Positions 43,501-53,669 of a stretch of DNA of 64,000 bases are shown piece after piece. The DNA is from Rapana venosa (taxonomy: Eukaryota; Mollusca; Gastropoda; Neogastropoda; Muricidae), in NCBI GenBank assembly GCA_028751875.1, contig CM054138.1:40760326-40824325 (forward strand), given 5' to 3'. Under the pieces are notes generated by a model, which saw nothing but the letters and a program-made list of their open reading frames with translations, was not told the DNA's origin and ran no database searches. The position numbers and the translations under genes were made by a program. Numbering within the stretch: position 1 is the first letter of the stretch; the number at the start of each line of letters is the position of its first letter.

Positions 43501-43572
43501 CTTAGGGGTACATCATTATGCTAAAATAAACCCAATACCCAGACACTCGCATAGTAAAACAACCACAACGAC

Positions 43573-43576
<4 letters not shown>

Positions 43577-43646
<70 letters not shown>

Positions 43647-43648
43647 GG
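43577..43648. repeat. (GA)n
   Basis: About 35 GA units, one interruption. Confidence 0.96.
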
Positions 43649-43929
43649 GGGTGCGTATATTTTCATCATTATTATAACAAAAAGCTAGAGAAAGCCACCG
43701 AAGATGGTAACGACCTTAAGGGCACATCCGTGGCATAATCATACAGGCTGGAAAGCGTTGAGGACATACAACTCGTCCATTCACTCTGCTGCACACGCAG
43801 ATGTTTGTCGCTTTTCGATCTGCAACAGTCGTAGAAGTAACGCTGTGAAATGGTCACAGATTTCTCGCGCTGGCTCATATTTCTCAAAGAGTAAAATCAC
43901 ACTCGCCGCTTTCACTCTATTAGAATGTT

Positions 43930-44415
43930 TCAGGGATTGAATTGACGCTACAGTCAGAACAGTTAAGATATTTCACACTACAGTCATAACTGCCAGAACA
44001 GTTCAGAGATTTCACATTAAGGTCAGAACAGTTAAGAAATTTCATACTTCGGTCAGAACTCTCAGAACAGTTAAGATCTTTCTCACTACAGTCAGAACAG
44101 TTCGGGAATTAATTCCACACTACACTCAGAACTGGCAGGACAGCTCAGGGAGTTTTAACCAAAGATTTCAATCGATGACAGTCATTAAAAAAAATTTTTG
44201 TTTGTTTGCTGGTTTACATGTTACGGCTCAGCAGCCCTCATGTTCATGTGGATTTTCATTGATGAAGTGAGCACACCATAAGCTACAAGCTTGTTGTTGA
44301 GCACTATGATTCCAAAATGCCGTTTGTTTTCAATGTTTTTGTTACCATTTAAAAAACTCATTTAAAGCCTGAACTCTCAGCAGGACAGTTCAGGGATTTC
44401 GCACTACAGTCCTCT
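43930..44415. repeat. Degenerate tandem repeat of CAGAACAGTT units
   Basis: Repeated TTTCACACTACAGTCAGAAC-like units at 43930-44150 (about six) and again at 44370-44415, separated by about 215 bases of unrelated AT-rich sequence. It appears to be an old minisatellite split by an insertion. Confidence 0.65.
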
Positions 44416-44603
44416 CATTCTACATTCACGGAACAGAGAAAGGCCTGCAGCTGGTGTAGCAGACATGGGGGCTGGGTAAGAGCGAAAGGGGCCTGGGATG
44501 GGGGTGGGGGGGATTAATCCATAGTGGCCCCCCGACCAGCTGCTGCCTATAGTATAGTACAGTAGTGATGACAGAGAATAGTGAAGTCATCTCCTGCCTG
44601 AGA

Positions 44604-44640
44604 CCCCCCCCCCCCCCCCCCCTCCCTCCCTCCCTCTCTC
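44604..44640. repeat. C run and TCCC repeats
   Basis: Run of about 19 C then CTCCCTCCC. Confidence 0.93.
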
Positions 44641-44783
44641 CGCTCCCTGCTTGCTTTATTTCTTTCTGACAGTGGTGGTTATGGCAGATTATTTCAGCAT
44701 TGTGGAGTGTGTGTGGCAAGCAGCTGCCGGAGACACGCGTACAGTGTGTACTACGTTCATTGTACTGCCATGGTTTTGATCTG

Positions 44784-44787
<4 letters not shown>

Positions 44788-44861
<74 letters not shown>

Positions 44862-44881
44862 AGAGGAGAGAGAGAGAGAGA

Positions 44882-44931
<50 letters not shown>

Positions 44932-44990
44932 AGAGAGAGAGTAAGAGAGAGAGTGAGAGAGAGAGAGACCAGCTGGCTGGCTGGCTGGCA
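44788..44990. repeat. (TG)n joined to (GA)n, then GCTG
   Basis: TG at 44788-44846, GA with AGTAAG interruptions to 44968, then GCTGGCTGGCTGGC. Confidence 0.96.
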
Positions 44991-45311
44991 GGCTTTTGAG
45001 CCATGGCCCATAACAAGAGGGAACATTTTACACAAACATTCAAGGTTAAACTATTTCACACTATCTCAAAAGTCGGACAAATTCACGGTAGTATCTCAAA
45101 AAGTCAAGGGTTTTTTTTTTTGGTAAGCTAACACGGCCTACACCACTGTTTGCTACCATCTTTTACATTATTGTGCCACCCAGTCGATCCGCTCTGTCAG
45201 GATACTATAATTGCATTATGTCATAGTATAAACCCCGCTTCAAATTGCAAACATCCCCCAAACGAGAATGCAGTCACACCGATGGTTTCCCTGTGGGGAT
45301 GCCGGGAGCCT
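44991..45311. other. No recognisable feature
   Basis: ATCTCAAAAGTC repeated twice near 45063 and 45092; no gene. Confidence 0.4.
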
Positions 45312-45622
45312 GTCAGTATAAATAGCATCCCCACCTTCTGGAAATTCTGTGCTTGGAATTCCATCTTTTCTATCCCTCTCATTGTTTCTCCCTTGTTCCA
45401 TTTCTTCTTGTCGCCTCCTTTTTTTTCTTTAAAAAAAAATCTATTTTCTGCCTTGGTCTTTTCTCCTGCCTTTTTTCCCAGAAAGACTTTAAAAAAAGAT
45501 TTTCTCCCCCATGCCGAAGTCGGATGCGCTGGACCTGACTTGTCAGGCGCTTAACGGCAGCGCAACGCGTTTTCGCTCATATGACAGATAACAATAGTTG
45601 TCTGAGCGTTCGACGAAGAAGA
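45312..45622 (-). mobile_element. Dispersed repeat D
   Basis: CTGTCAGTATAAATAGCATC, CACCTTCTGGAAATTCTGTG, AGGCGCTTAACGGCAGCGCA and GTCTGAGCGTTCGACGAAG. Confidence 0.9.
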
Positions 45623-45734
45623 ACTCCGACGGTGAGAAGAGCGGTTGTATGTTCTCTACTCATTACATATTATGATATTCATGCCAAATATCACAATCAA
45701 ATATTTTGCGATTTTTTTAAAAACCTGTGATCGA

Positions 45735-45880
45735 AGCATTCTGCGCTCGTTATCAACACAAAATACCATCCTCGAAGTCGGAATGCGGCTACCTTGATTG
45801 TGGGCAAAAAACCAGTTATATACGCAAAACCTCAGCATTGGTAAACCTCGGAGCTTTAGCTGAGGAACAAAACAACAACA
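45735..45880 (+). mobile_element. SINE-B 3' fragment
   Basis: TCGAAGTCGGAATGCGGCTA, GCATTGGTAAACCTCGGAGC and TAGCTGAGGAAC, ending in AAC triplets. Confidence 0.85.
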
Positions 45881-46322
45881 ACAACAACAACAAAACAACC
45901 CAAACAAACAAACGTAGACAAGCAGACAAAACCCCCAAAGACTACCCTTATTTTGTGTTGTTGGAAATACCCAGCAAGACATCCCATGCACTGTGCACAG
46001 TGCACAGGTCAGAAGGCAAATACTGAAAGCTTCAAACGCTTGATTTAAGGCCCTCGTCTAGTAGGCATAAAGCTTGTGCCTGTCTAGTCTGTGTATCCCC
46101 TGCATAAACTGTACCCAGACAGACACTGCTGCTGTGCTGCACGTGCACGTGCGCTGTGCGCCATCTCACTCTGCCAGGGATTTTGCACGAAGCAGCTAGT
46201 AGCGCCCTGCACTTTTATCTGCTTACTCCTGTCTAAACTTTCAGATGTTTTTAGAGACAATTCTAATGAAACCAGTTTTTGCCCTGGTAATATTATAATC
46301 ATGTATGGTTTTAACAGAGATC

Positions 46323-46325
<3 letters not shown>
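45881..46325. other. No recognisable feature
   Basis: AAC triplets and CAAACAAACA at the left. GTGCACAGTGCACAG near 45990 and GCACGTGCACGTGCGC near 46140 are small palindromic patches. Confidence 0.45.

Positions 46326-46396
<71 letters not shown>
46326..46396. repeat. (GA)n
   Basis: About 35 pure GA units. Confidence 0.97.
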
Positions 46397-46397
<1 letters not shown>

Positions 46398-46555
46398 TAA
46401 CTGAATGCACATGCGAACAAAGTAATTTGGGACACGTATGGTTTTCTGTGATGTGATACCACGAATCTGGGGGGAAGTGGATAGAGGAACTTTTTATTTT
46501 GCACAACTCTGTTTTTTGCTTGTTTCTAAGCTACTCTTTGTCTTGTCATTCTGTC

Positions 46556-46627
46556 CTGCTGTCTGTCTGTTGTCTGTCTTGTCTGTCTGTCTGTTATCTT
46601 CCCTCTCCTCTCTCTCCTCTCTCTCTC

Positions 46628-46674
<47 letters not shown>
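46556..46674. repeat. CTGT then CT microsatellite
   Basis: CTGTCTGT repeats then CT with regular CCTCTC interruptions. Confidence 0.94.
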
Positions 46675-46675
<1 letters not shown>

Positions 46676-47175
46676 GAAACTGCAGTAAGAATTTGTCATT
46701 GTATACGCACAAAGGCACTGACAAGACTAAGTGCATACCTCGAATATCCTCTCTGCAGGAACAGACGGTCCTTTCCAACAGATCATATACCTCCCTCTTC
46801 CCCTTCTCCCCCTTTCACCCCCACTGTAGTCGCTGTCCTATTGACTGAAAATGTGGACAGTCACAGTGACTGTTGTAGTCATCTCAGCTATGGCCGACCA
46901 TGCTCTGAGCAGTCACAGAGACTGTTTTGTTGCCACTGCTGATGAGGGCAAGTCGTGTTACAAAATGACAGCCTTGGCACTGATTGTAATGGTCCCTGTT
47001 GCCACCGCTTTTGAGTAGTCAGTCCTCTCTGCAATGGCCACAGCCTCTGTAACCATAGACCAGGCAATGGCTATGGGCCACAGGGGGCTTTGTAATGATG
47101 GTGATCACTGTGAGCGTGATAGGCCTGATAATTATAGCGGCAGTCGCTATAATTGTAGTGTATGTGATAACTATT
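46675..47175. other. No recognisable feature
   Basis: Low repeat content; no recognisable frame or splice pair. Confidence 0.4.
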
Positions 47176-47308
47176 ATATTATTATTATTATTAGCATCAG
47201 CATCGTCATCATCATCATCATTGCTATTATCATTATTGTTTTTATTATCATCATCATTGCTATTTTTAGTAGTAGTAGTTGTAGTAGTAGTAGTAGTAGT
47301 AGTAGTTT
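47176..47308. repeat. ATT, CAT and GTA triplets
   Basis: (ATT)n, (CAT)n, mixed, then (GTA)n from about 47269. Confidence 0.9.
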
Positions 47309-47550
47309 ATTTATTTATTTATACCACTTTAAGTCACGGCAGATTTCTCTGAGTGAAATTCGGGCTGCTCTCCCCGGGGAGAGCGCGTCGCCACAAGAGC
47401 AGCGCCGCCCATTTTTTTTCTTTTTTTCCTGTCTGCAACAGTATTTGTTTCCCTATCAGAGAGGCTTTTTTCTACAGAATTTTGCCAGGGACAACTCTCT
47501 TATTGCCGTGGGTTCTTTTACGTGCGCTGAATAAATTTGTGTAACACACG

Positions 47551-47581
<31 letters not shown>

Positions 47582-47716
47582 TAGCGCCCAGACTACCACT
47601 CATGATCTAATGGATGGGGAAAAAGTTTCGGGTCCAAACGGGATACGAACCACCGCACACTTCCGACCCGGACTTTTTGCTTTCTAGACAGGCGCGTTAC
47701 CTCTAGACCACCGATC
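47309..47716 (-). mobile_element. SINE-C, full-length, inside a GTA array
   Basis: From TTTATTTATTTATACCACTT at left through CTCTCCCCGGGGAGAGCG, GGTTCTTTTACGTGCGC and TCATCTCATCCGAAAGACT. The B box complement is GGGATACGAACC and the end is CTAGACCACCGATCC. GTA repeats flank both sides. Confidence 0.93.
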
Positions 47717-47925
47717 CAGTAGTAGTAGTCGTAGTCGTAGTAGTCGTAGTCGTAGTAGTCGTAGTCGTAGTAGTAGTAGTCGTAGTAGTAGTAGTCGTAG
47801 TAGTAGTAGTCGTAGTCGTAGTAGTCGTAGTAGTCGTAGTCGTAGTAGTCGTGTAGTAGTCGTAGTAGTCGTAGTCGTAGTAGTCGTAGTAGTAGTAGTA
47901 GTAGTAAGTAGTAGTAGTAGTGCAG
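47717..47925. repeat. GTA/GTC triplet array
   Basis: About 200 bases of AGT and CGT triplets. Confidence 0.95.
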
Positions 47926-48533
47926 TCTTATGATTGTAGTGCACGTAATAACCATCATCGTCACTGCAGTCTTACCATGTGTTGGGATAGGTGGCAGGAA
48001 GGTCCACGCAGTCGCCTTAGAAACGTAGGTATGTACGTACGTACGAAACGGACTGTTTGCGTACAAGCAGTCATTGTGGTAATAATGATGTGTATTCACT
48101 CTACCACAGTGATTTGTTTGTCTGCGGCTGGCAGCTCCAATCATAGTGTGCCAGAGGTTTAACGGTCAACGCACAGAGAGTCTGGACGTGAGGTCGATGA
48201 GTATCTAGAACGAAGTGTAAGATGACAATAGGTCAGTCAGGGGTCAATGACCGCACTGGATGAAGACAAAAGAAGTCACCGACTATCAGGCAGACTCCAT
48301 AGGATCTATAGGCGTGAACTGATTAAGGGATGAAACTCGATACGGATTCTAGAATGTCGGGACCTAATTGGACTGATTTAGGAGCTGGTGATGATATGCC
48401 GTTATGTTTCCCAGTCGCGTTTAACGGTGTGAAGCGAACGAGAAAAGAAGAAGATGGGACTGATTCGAGCAGGAAATGTATGCAACTTCCCCATCTTTTT
48501 TCCCCTTTACCATCATCTCTCGCTCGTAAGCTG

Positions 48534-48536
<3 letters not shown>
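47926..48536. other. 0.6 kb without recognisable features
   Basis: ACGTACGTACGTACG near 48031-48045; otherwise unassigned. Confidence 0.4.
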
Positions 48537-48588
<52 letters not shown>

Positions 48589-48665
48589 TGTGTGAGTGTG
48601 TATGTATGTGTGTGTATGTTTGTGTGTGTGTGTGAGTGAGTGTGTGAGTGTGTGTGTGTGTGAGT

Positions 48666-48719
<54 letters not shown>

Positions 48720-48720
48720 T
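48537..48720. repeat. (GA)n joined to (TG)n
   Basis: GA to about 48585, then TG with AG and TA interruptions to 48716. Confidence 0.96.
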
Positions 48721-48740
48721 TGCACGAGTCACCGTCACCG

Positions 48741-49007
48741 TCACGGATCCCTCAGATTCCGAATCCTTTGGGGCGCCTTCGAAGCTTTGTCAACCACCTT
48801 CCTCCAGTCCTCGCGTCTCTCGGCCGCTCTCAGGGTGTCTCTCAGCTCCATGTCTGTCCACTCTCGAATGTTGTCCTCCCATCTCTTCCTTGGTCTGCCT
48901 CTTCTTCTCCCTCCCCTCACCGTGCCCTGCAGGATTGTCTTAGCAAGACCAGAAGAGCGTGTGACATGACCAAACCGCCTCAGTTTTCGTTGTCTTGACG
49001 AGTGTTT
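48741..49007 (-). pseudogene. LINE 3' end: reverse-transcriptase C-terminal fragment
   Basis: The minus-strand frame ends at a stop at 48741-48743. About 88 residues have the hallmark C-terminal region of a non-LTR retroelement polyprotein of the endonuclease/reverse-transcriptase type: LRRFGHVTRS, then KTILQGTVRGGRRRGRPRKR, then WEDNIREWT and EDWRKVV. I know this segment from LINE proteins predicted widely in invertebrates; the clade (RTE-like or similar) is not certain. The frame is intact over this stretch. Similarity stops at about 49007, so the copy is strongly 5'-truncated. The 3' side runs within about 20 bases into the (AC)n block. Confidence 0.85.
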
Positions 49008-49469
49008 GAAGGTCAGTATAGGGCCCGATTTCATTGCGATGAAATCGCAATATGTAGATAGTAGTAGCAATAAAAGACCTCACTGCCGGACGAGCCTACG
49101 TCAGTAACTGACGGGACTTATACAGAGATCATGACTGTGTGACCGCAGTGGTCAGAGAGAGAATGACAGCCGTGTGGAGAGAGAGAGGTGGCCCACAAAA
49201 GGCAAAGTATAACTCGTGTCTCCACAGGCAGATCAGACTAGTTCCACGACCCACATGAATGCGGAGCGATTAATGAGAAGATGACTGTCTTTTCCCCTGA
49301 TAACTGTACGCGGAATGTGTCAGCCACTGTCATTGTCCTCTCGGACTCTGACCTGAGCAAGCGTCTGTCGTTGACTCTTCTATCTATCTGTCTGTCTGTC
49401 TTTCTGTCTGTCTGTCAGACAGGGGAAGAGTTACGTGAAGTGGGTCAGGCAATGACTCTGATGGAAACA
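49008..49469. other. No gene; hairpin at 49026 and CTGT run
   Basis: CGATTTCAT and ATGAAATCG flank TGCG at about 49026-49047, a 9-bp perfect stem next to the LINE truncation point. TCTGTCTGTCTGTC lies at 49386-49417. Confidence 0.5.
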
Positions 49470-50415
49470 ACAGACTGAAGTAGTTATAGTCAGCACAGTG
49501 ACTATGATGGAAGCAACAGACTGAAGTAGCTATTGTCAGCACAGTGACTGTGATGGAAGCAACAGACTGAAGTAGCTATTGTCAGCACAGTGACTGTGAT
49601 GGAAGCAACAGACTGAAGTAGCTATTGTCAGCACAGTGACTGTGATGGAAGCAACAGACTGAAGTAGCTATTGTCAGCACAGTGACTGTGATGGAAGCAA
49701 CAGACTGAAGTAGCTATTGTCAGCACAGTGACTGTGATGGAAGCAACAGACTGAAGTAGCTATTGTCAGCACAGTGACTGTGATGGAAGCAACAGACTGA
49801 AGTAGCTATTGTCAGCACAGTGACTGTGATGGAAGCAACAGGCTGAAGTCGCTATTGTCAGCACAGTGACTATGATGGAAACAACAGGCTGAAGTAGCTA
49901 TTGTCAGCACAGTGACTGTGATGGAAGCAACAGACTGAAGTAGTTATTGTCAGCACAGTGACTGTGATGGAAACAACAGACTGAAGTAGTTATTGTCAGC
50001 ACAGTGACTGTGATGGAAGCAACAGACTGAAGTAGCTATTGTCAGCACAGTGACTGTGATGGAAACAACAGACTGAAGTAGTTATTGTCAGCACAGTGAC
50101 TGATAGAAGCAACAGACTGAAGTAGTTATTGTCAGCACAGTGACTATGATGGAAACAACAGGCTGAAGTAGCTATTGTCATCATAGTGACTGTGACGGAA
50201 ACAACAGACTGAAGTAGTTATAGTCATCACAGTGACTATGACGGGAAAAACGGACTGAAGTAGTTATTGTTAGCACAGTGACTATGACGGGAAAAAACAG
50301 ACTGAAGTAGTTATAGTCATCACAGTGACTGTGACGGGAAAAAACAGACTGAAGTATTTATAGTCATCACAGTGACTGTGACGGGAAAAAACAGACTGAA
50401 GTATTAATTATTGTG
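49470..50415. repeat. Minisatellite, 46-bp unit, about 20 copies
   Basis: Unit contains CAGCACAGTGACTGTGATGG, AAGCAACAGACTGAAGTAG and CTATTGT. Units at about 49500-49850 are almost identical. The right end (from about 50180) is divergent, with CATCACAGTGAC and GACGGGAAAAAAC variants. Confidence 0.96.
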
Positions 50416-50651
50416 AGTCCAGTGACGAGGGAAAGATAATAACTGTGAGGTTAGGGATGGGCTCTACCAGGTTCAACTTGCCCTCGACTCCCTGTCTGGT
50501 AAAAAAAAAGAAGTCAATGTAGTGCTCCAATGACTCCTCAAGGAGTAACGGGAGAAGTGAAGTCCAGATTCTTTTTTTTTCCATTTCTGGGCTGTAACTA
50601 CGAGGTTCACCCAATGGTAAACATTTTTTTGCGGGCATGCGATCGTTCCGC

Positions 50652-50653
<2 letters not shown>

Positions 50654-50722
<69 letters not shown>
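50654..50722. repeat. Run of 69 C
   Basis: Unbroken C homopolymer within the 3' region of SINE-B. Exact length is subject to sequencing error. Confidence 0.9.
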
Positions 50723-50775
50723 ACCACCAAACCACCATTACCACCATTAAGGTAGCCGCATTCCGACTTCGAGGA

Positions 50776-51008
50776 ACGTTCAACGGAAAGCAGACCTTCA
50801 CCACATCATAAAAAGAGCAATGAACTTCGTAGTGGATGGAAAGAGACCAAAGGGAAGACCTAGCAAAACCTGGCTGCCTGTATTGCAGTTGATCTTAGAG
50901 GAAGGGGCATAAATAAGAAGGAAGCTCAAAACAGAGAGGGGATGGAGAAGGCTCATCAATGCCAAACCTCCCCTGGGAGAAACATGACCAAAAAAAGGAA
51001 GAAGAAGA
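50776..51008 (+). pseudogene. LINE 3' end inserted in SINE-B with 16-bp duplication
   Basis: 233 bp flanked by perfect direct repeats ATTCCGACTTCGAGGA (50760-50775 and 51009-51024). The plus strand encodes KRPKGRPSKTWL and, after frame changes, WRRLINAKPP with a stop: the C-terminal signature of a non-LTR retroelement protein, distinct from the 48.7 kb fragment. It ends in an A-rich GGAAGAAGAAG tail. A 5'-truncated, target-primed insertion. Confidence 0.88.
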
Positions 51009-51221
51009 ATTCCGACTTCGAGGATGCACGATACCATTGTCCGTGCGTTTTTAAAAATAAATTTGTCATCCGTTCTTACTGGCATGCTGTGGCCTGCTCT
51101 TCCGAAAGGCAAAACGGGTTTTAACGTGTGCGCAAGGATATTTTGAGCTCGCACACGGGACCTCGGTTTTATAATTTCTCCGAATTCTTTAGGGGGAGTG
51201 GCTGGTACTGATGTTAACTCC

Positions 51222-51223
<2 letters not shown>

Positions 51224-51270
<47 letters not shown>
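51224..51270. repeat. Run of 47 G
   Basis: Unbroken G homopolymer at the place where other SINE-B copies have CCAGGGGG-like sequence. Confidence 0.9.
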
Positions 51271-51271
<1 letters not shown>

Positions 51272-51360
51272 ATCTCCTCGAACGGATGGATGCCTCGGTG
51301 GTGGCTCGAACACTGGCTGTCAGATCTCGAGCTCAATGCTCTGACCACTAGGCTGTTCCC

Positions 51361-52042
51361 CCTCCCGCAAGTCTATCACAAAACAGAAAACTTTGCTTTT
51401 CATGCAGGAAACATCAAGTACCCTTCTCTGTGGGATAAAGTAGGGTGCAAAAGTTGGAAAACCTGGCATGTGTGTGTGTGTGTGTGTGCGCGCGCGCGTG
51501 TGTGTGAAAGGGATGGTTGTGCGATTTTCTGTTTTAATTTCACGCCACTTTTTTAAACAATGACTACGTAAGTATGCTTCTTTCTGTGAGCGGTTGGTTA
51601 TTGTGCAGCTACTGTGCCCGTACTGCCTGTGACTAAACAGTGGTGTAGCGTGTCACAGTATTCAGTATGCAGTTACTGCCTTAGTAAGAAACGATGCTTA
51701 TGGCTTGATGAATATCAAACATGTTTTTGAAATGTAAAACAAGCCTTGACAAAATCGACATTAACTGGTACTACTGAAATGAACCGAAGTGTTTGACAGG
51801 AAGAAACTGCCTTAAAATAGAACATGATCTTATGGGTTATGGACTGAATCCTGAATCCTAAAAAGTATGTAGAAGATGATGCGATTATCTACCTTCTCAT
51901 ATTCGGGCCACCTCGTCTTCATTCTTCTTTCGTGCTGATAAATGTGTAAAAAATCTTCCAAGTGTTTTCCTGCTTTGCTGTAGTGATCAACATTACACTA
52001 CTGAAAACTGCACCTTTCTTTCTGAAGTTAAAGCAGTTCTTA
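51361..52042. other. No gene; TG/CG run
   Basis: TG then CGCGCGCG at about 51471-51505. A donor-like GTAAGTAT lies at about 51568 without a supporting acceptor. Otherwise unassigned. Confidence 0.4.
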
Positions 52043-52155
52043 TTGCATCTGTGGAACGGATGACAAAATTTACAAATCTGCATACACACGGGGACTGGAT
52101 GAAAAAAACCCATGAATACTTAGTCCATATCCTCGAAATAAAAGAATAAAACAGA
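52043..52155 (+). mobile_element. SINE-A 3' fragment
   Basis: GGAACGGATGACAAAATTTA, CATACACACGGGGACTGGAT and ATATCCTCGAAATAAAAG. Confidence 0.82.
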
Positions 52156-52277
52156 AAAGAAAGAATAAATATGATCGTGTAAGGCCAGTTGAAAACCTCA
52201 ACAACAATAATAAACTCCGCTTGTTGAAAACGATCGTAATTTATCAAGTCCCTACGTACACAGCTATCCTGATCCGC

Positions 52278-52601
52278 TTAAAGAAAACGGCAGTAAATGG
52301 CGCGAGCATAATATATCGATACAAAAAAACAACAAATTACGGGTGTATCAAGATTCTGTAACCCGAGATCTTCCAGCTCTGTCGTCTGAACACGGGTATC
52401 GAGTGTCTCGGTGCTCACAGCTCTGAGAAACCTGCCTGCGTCTTTGAGGCAGGCCACGTTTGCCGACTTGCTTTGTTCCTGCAACCAGGTCTCCCTAGCA
52501 AGGGGGTTGAGGGAATAGGAAAGAATGGAGTTGCAGTGGTGGTGAAGATGTGTCAGAGTAGAGCATACCTGGCGCAAGCATGAACGACTTTTTGTGGTCA
52601 A
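52278..52601 (-). other. Open frame of 107 codons, unidentified
   Basis: Minus-strand frame without simple-repeat bias, with segments such as LHHHCNSILSYSLNPL, ARETWLQEQSKSANV and AGRFLRAVSTETLDTRV. I do not recognise a family. No convincing acceptor was found at its 5' side, and the 3' end runs into Cys/Phe codons. It could be a fossil or a chance frame. Confidence 0.2.
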
Positions 52602-53277
52602 AATACCTTTATCAAAGCATGTATCACTTCACTTTCATCTATCCCGTAGTCCTGTAGACCGTGGCGGCACGGGTGAAAATTTTGCTTGTATACAATTTGT
52701 TTGATTAATCCTAACTTTGATGATTGCAGTACTTATTTTTTAAAACAAATTTTTCATGATAATTCACGGGGATATTAGTACTAGTCTTTTTTTTTTATTA
52801 TTCAGTATCACCATCCCATGTGGCTGGCTCCTTCTCCTCTGCCATTCTCCTCTTCCACCCTCAAGTATGATGATGATGGCCCATTATTTTATTTCTGGTC
52901 CCAAATGTATGCAGTCACTTTCAGGCAGGAACATAACGCCGCACCCCTCAGAGAGCTGGTCACTGTGGGAACACCCACCACACTGACAGCCTCTGGCTCA
53001 ACTGCACAAAGTCATCCTAAGGCCTGATGGCTGTGCGGCACCATCTGTCCGTAGCCGTAACGGTCAGTGTTTGCCGGCTGTGGTGGGGGTGGGTGACCTC
53101 ATCCCCCAGGGGGAGACCATGGCTGCATCAGTTTTCTCAGTGCCTGTGGTGGACAGGGTCGATCAGGAAGACGTATGATCCCTGCGTGCCGTACGTCTGC
53201 AACAGTGAATCATCGATCTGACCGCCACACGTGTTGGGGATTTGTGTGTGTGTGTTGGGGGGGGGGAGTTTAAGATT

Positions 53278-53278
<1 letters not shown>
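52602..53278. other. 0.7 kb low-repeat stretch, unassigned
   Basis: No known repeat. A minus frame near 53145-53220 reads DDSLLQTYGTQGSYVFLIDP before a stop, without a recognised homologue or clean splice sites. Confidence 0.3.

Positions 53279-53312
<34 letters not shown>
53279..53312. repeat. (TG)n
   Basis: About 16 TG units. Confidence 0.95.
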
Positions 53313-53315
<3 letters not shown>

Positions 53316-53669
53316 TTAAACTGATCGTGCTACGTCCTGATCGTGAATGTATATAAAATACATTAGCTATTAAAAGTTAGTGGCAATAAATTTTATTTAT
53401 GTCTGCTTAATAAATAATAATCTATAACCTTTCGGAGCTGTAGTACTGATCGATATTTGACAATTGCCGGACTCGGATCTCTTCGTGTTTGTATTGTAAA
53501 AATCAGCTTTACTGACAAGTTAATCTAAATGGCAAATCTTTCGGTTAATTTTTTTTTGTGCTGCGCTCAGCCCTCAGACTTTACAATTGTATCAACTGTT
53601 TGGTTCTTTTTCATCCCCGCTAAAAGGTTTTATGACCGGTTTTCATTGGTCTTTGTTGCTTCCACTGTA
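53313..53669. other. No recognisable feature
   Basis: AT-rich; nothing recognised. Confidence 0.4.

Larger units (their letters stand above)
50590..51360 (-). mobile_element. SINE-B split by a LINE and two homopolymers
   Basis: Left part 50590-50775 is the 3' region (CTACGAGGTTCACCCAATGG, then a C run, then TAGCCGCATTCCGACTTCG). The right part from 51009 is the core and head (ACTGGCATGCTGTGGCCTGC, GTTTTAACGTGTGCGCAAGG, GGCTCGAACACTGGC, CTCTGACCACTAGGCTG). A LINE fragment separates them at 50776-51008, and a G run lies in the core. Confidence 0.92.

Noticed and set aside
51561..51576. Isolated donor-like GTAAGTAT
   Set aside because: No acceptor or open frame upstream; the preceding sequence is a TG/CG microsatellite.
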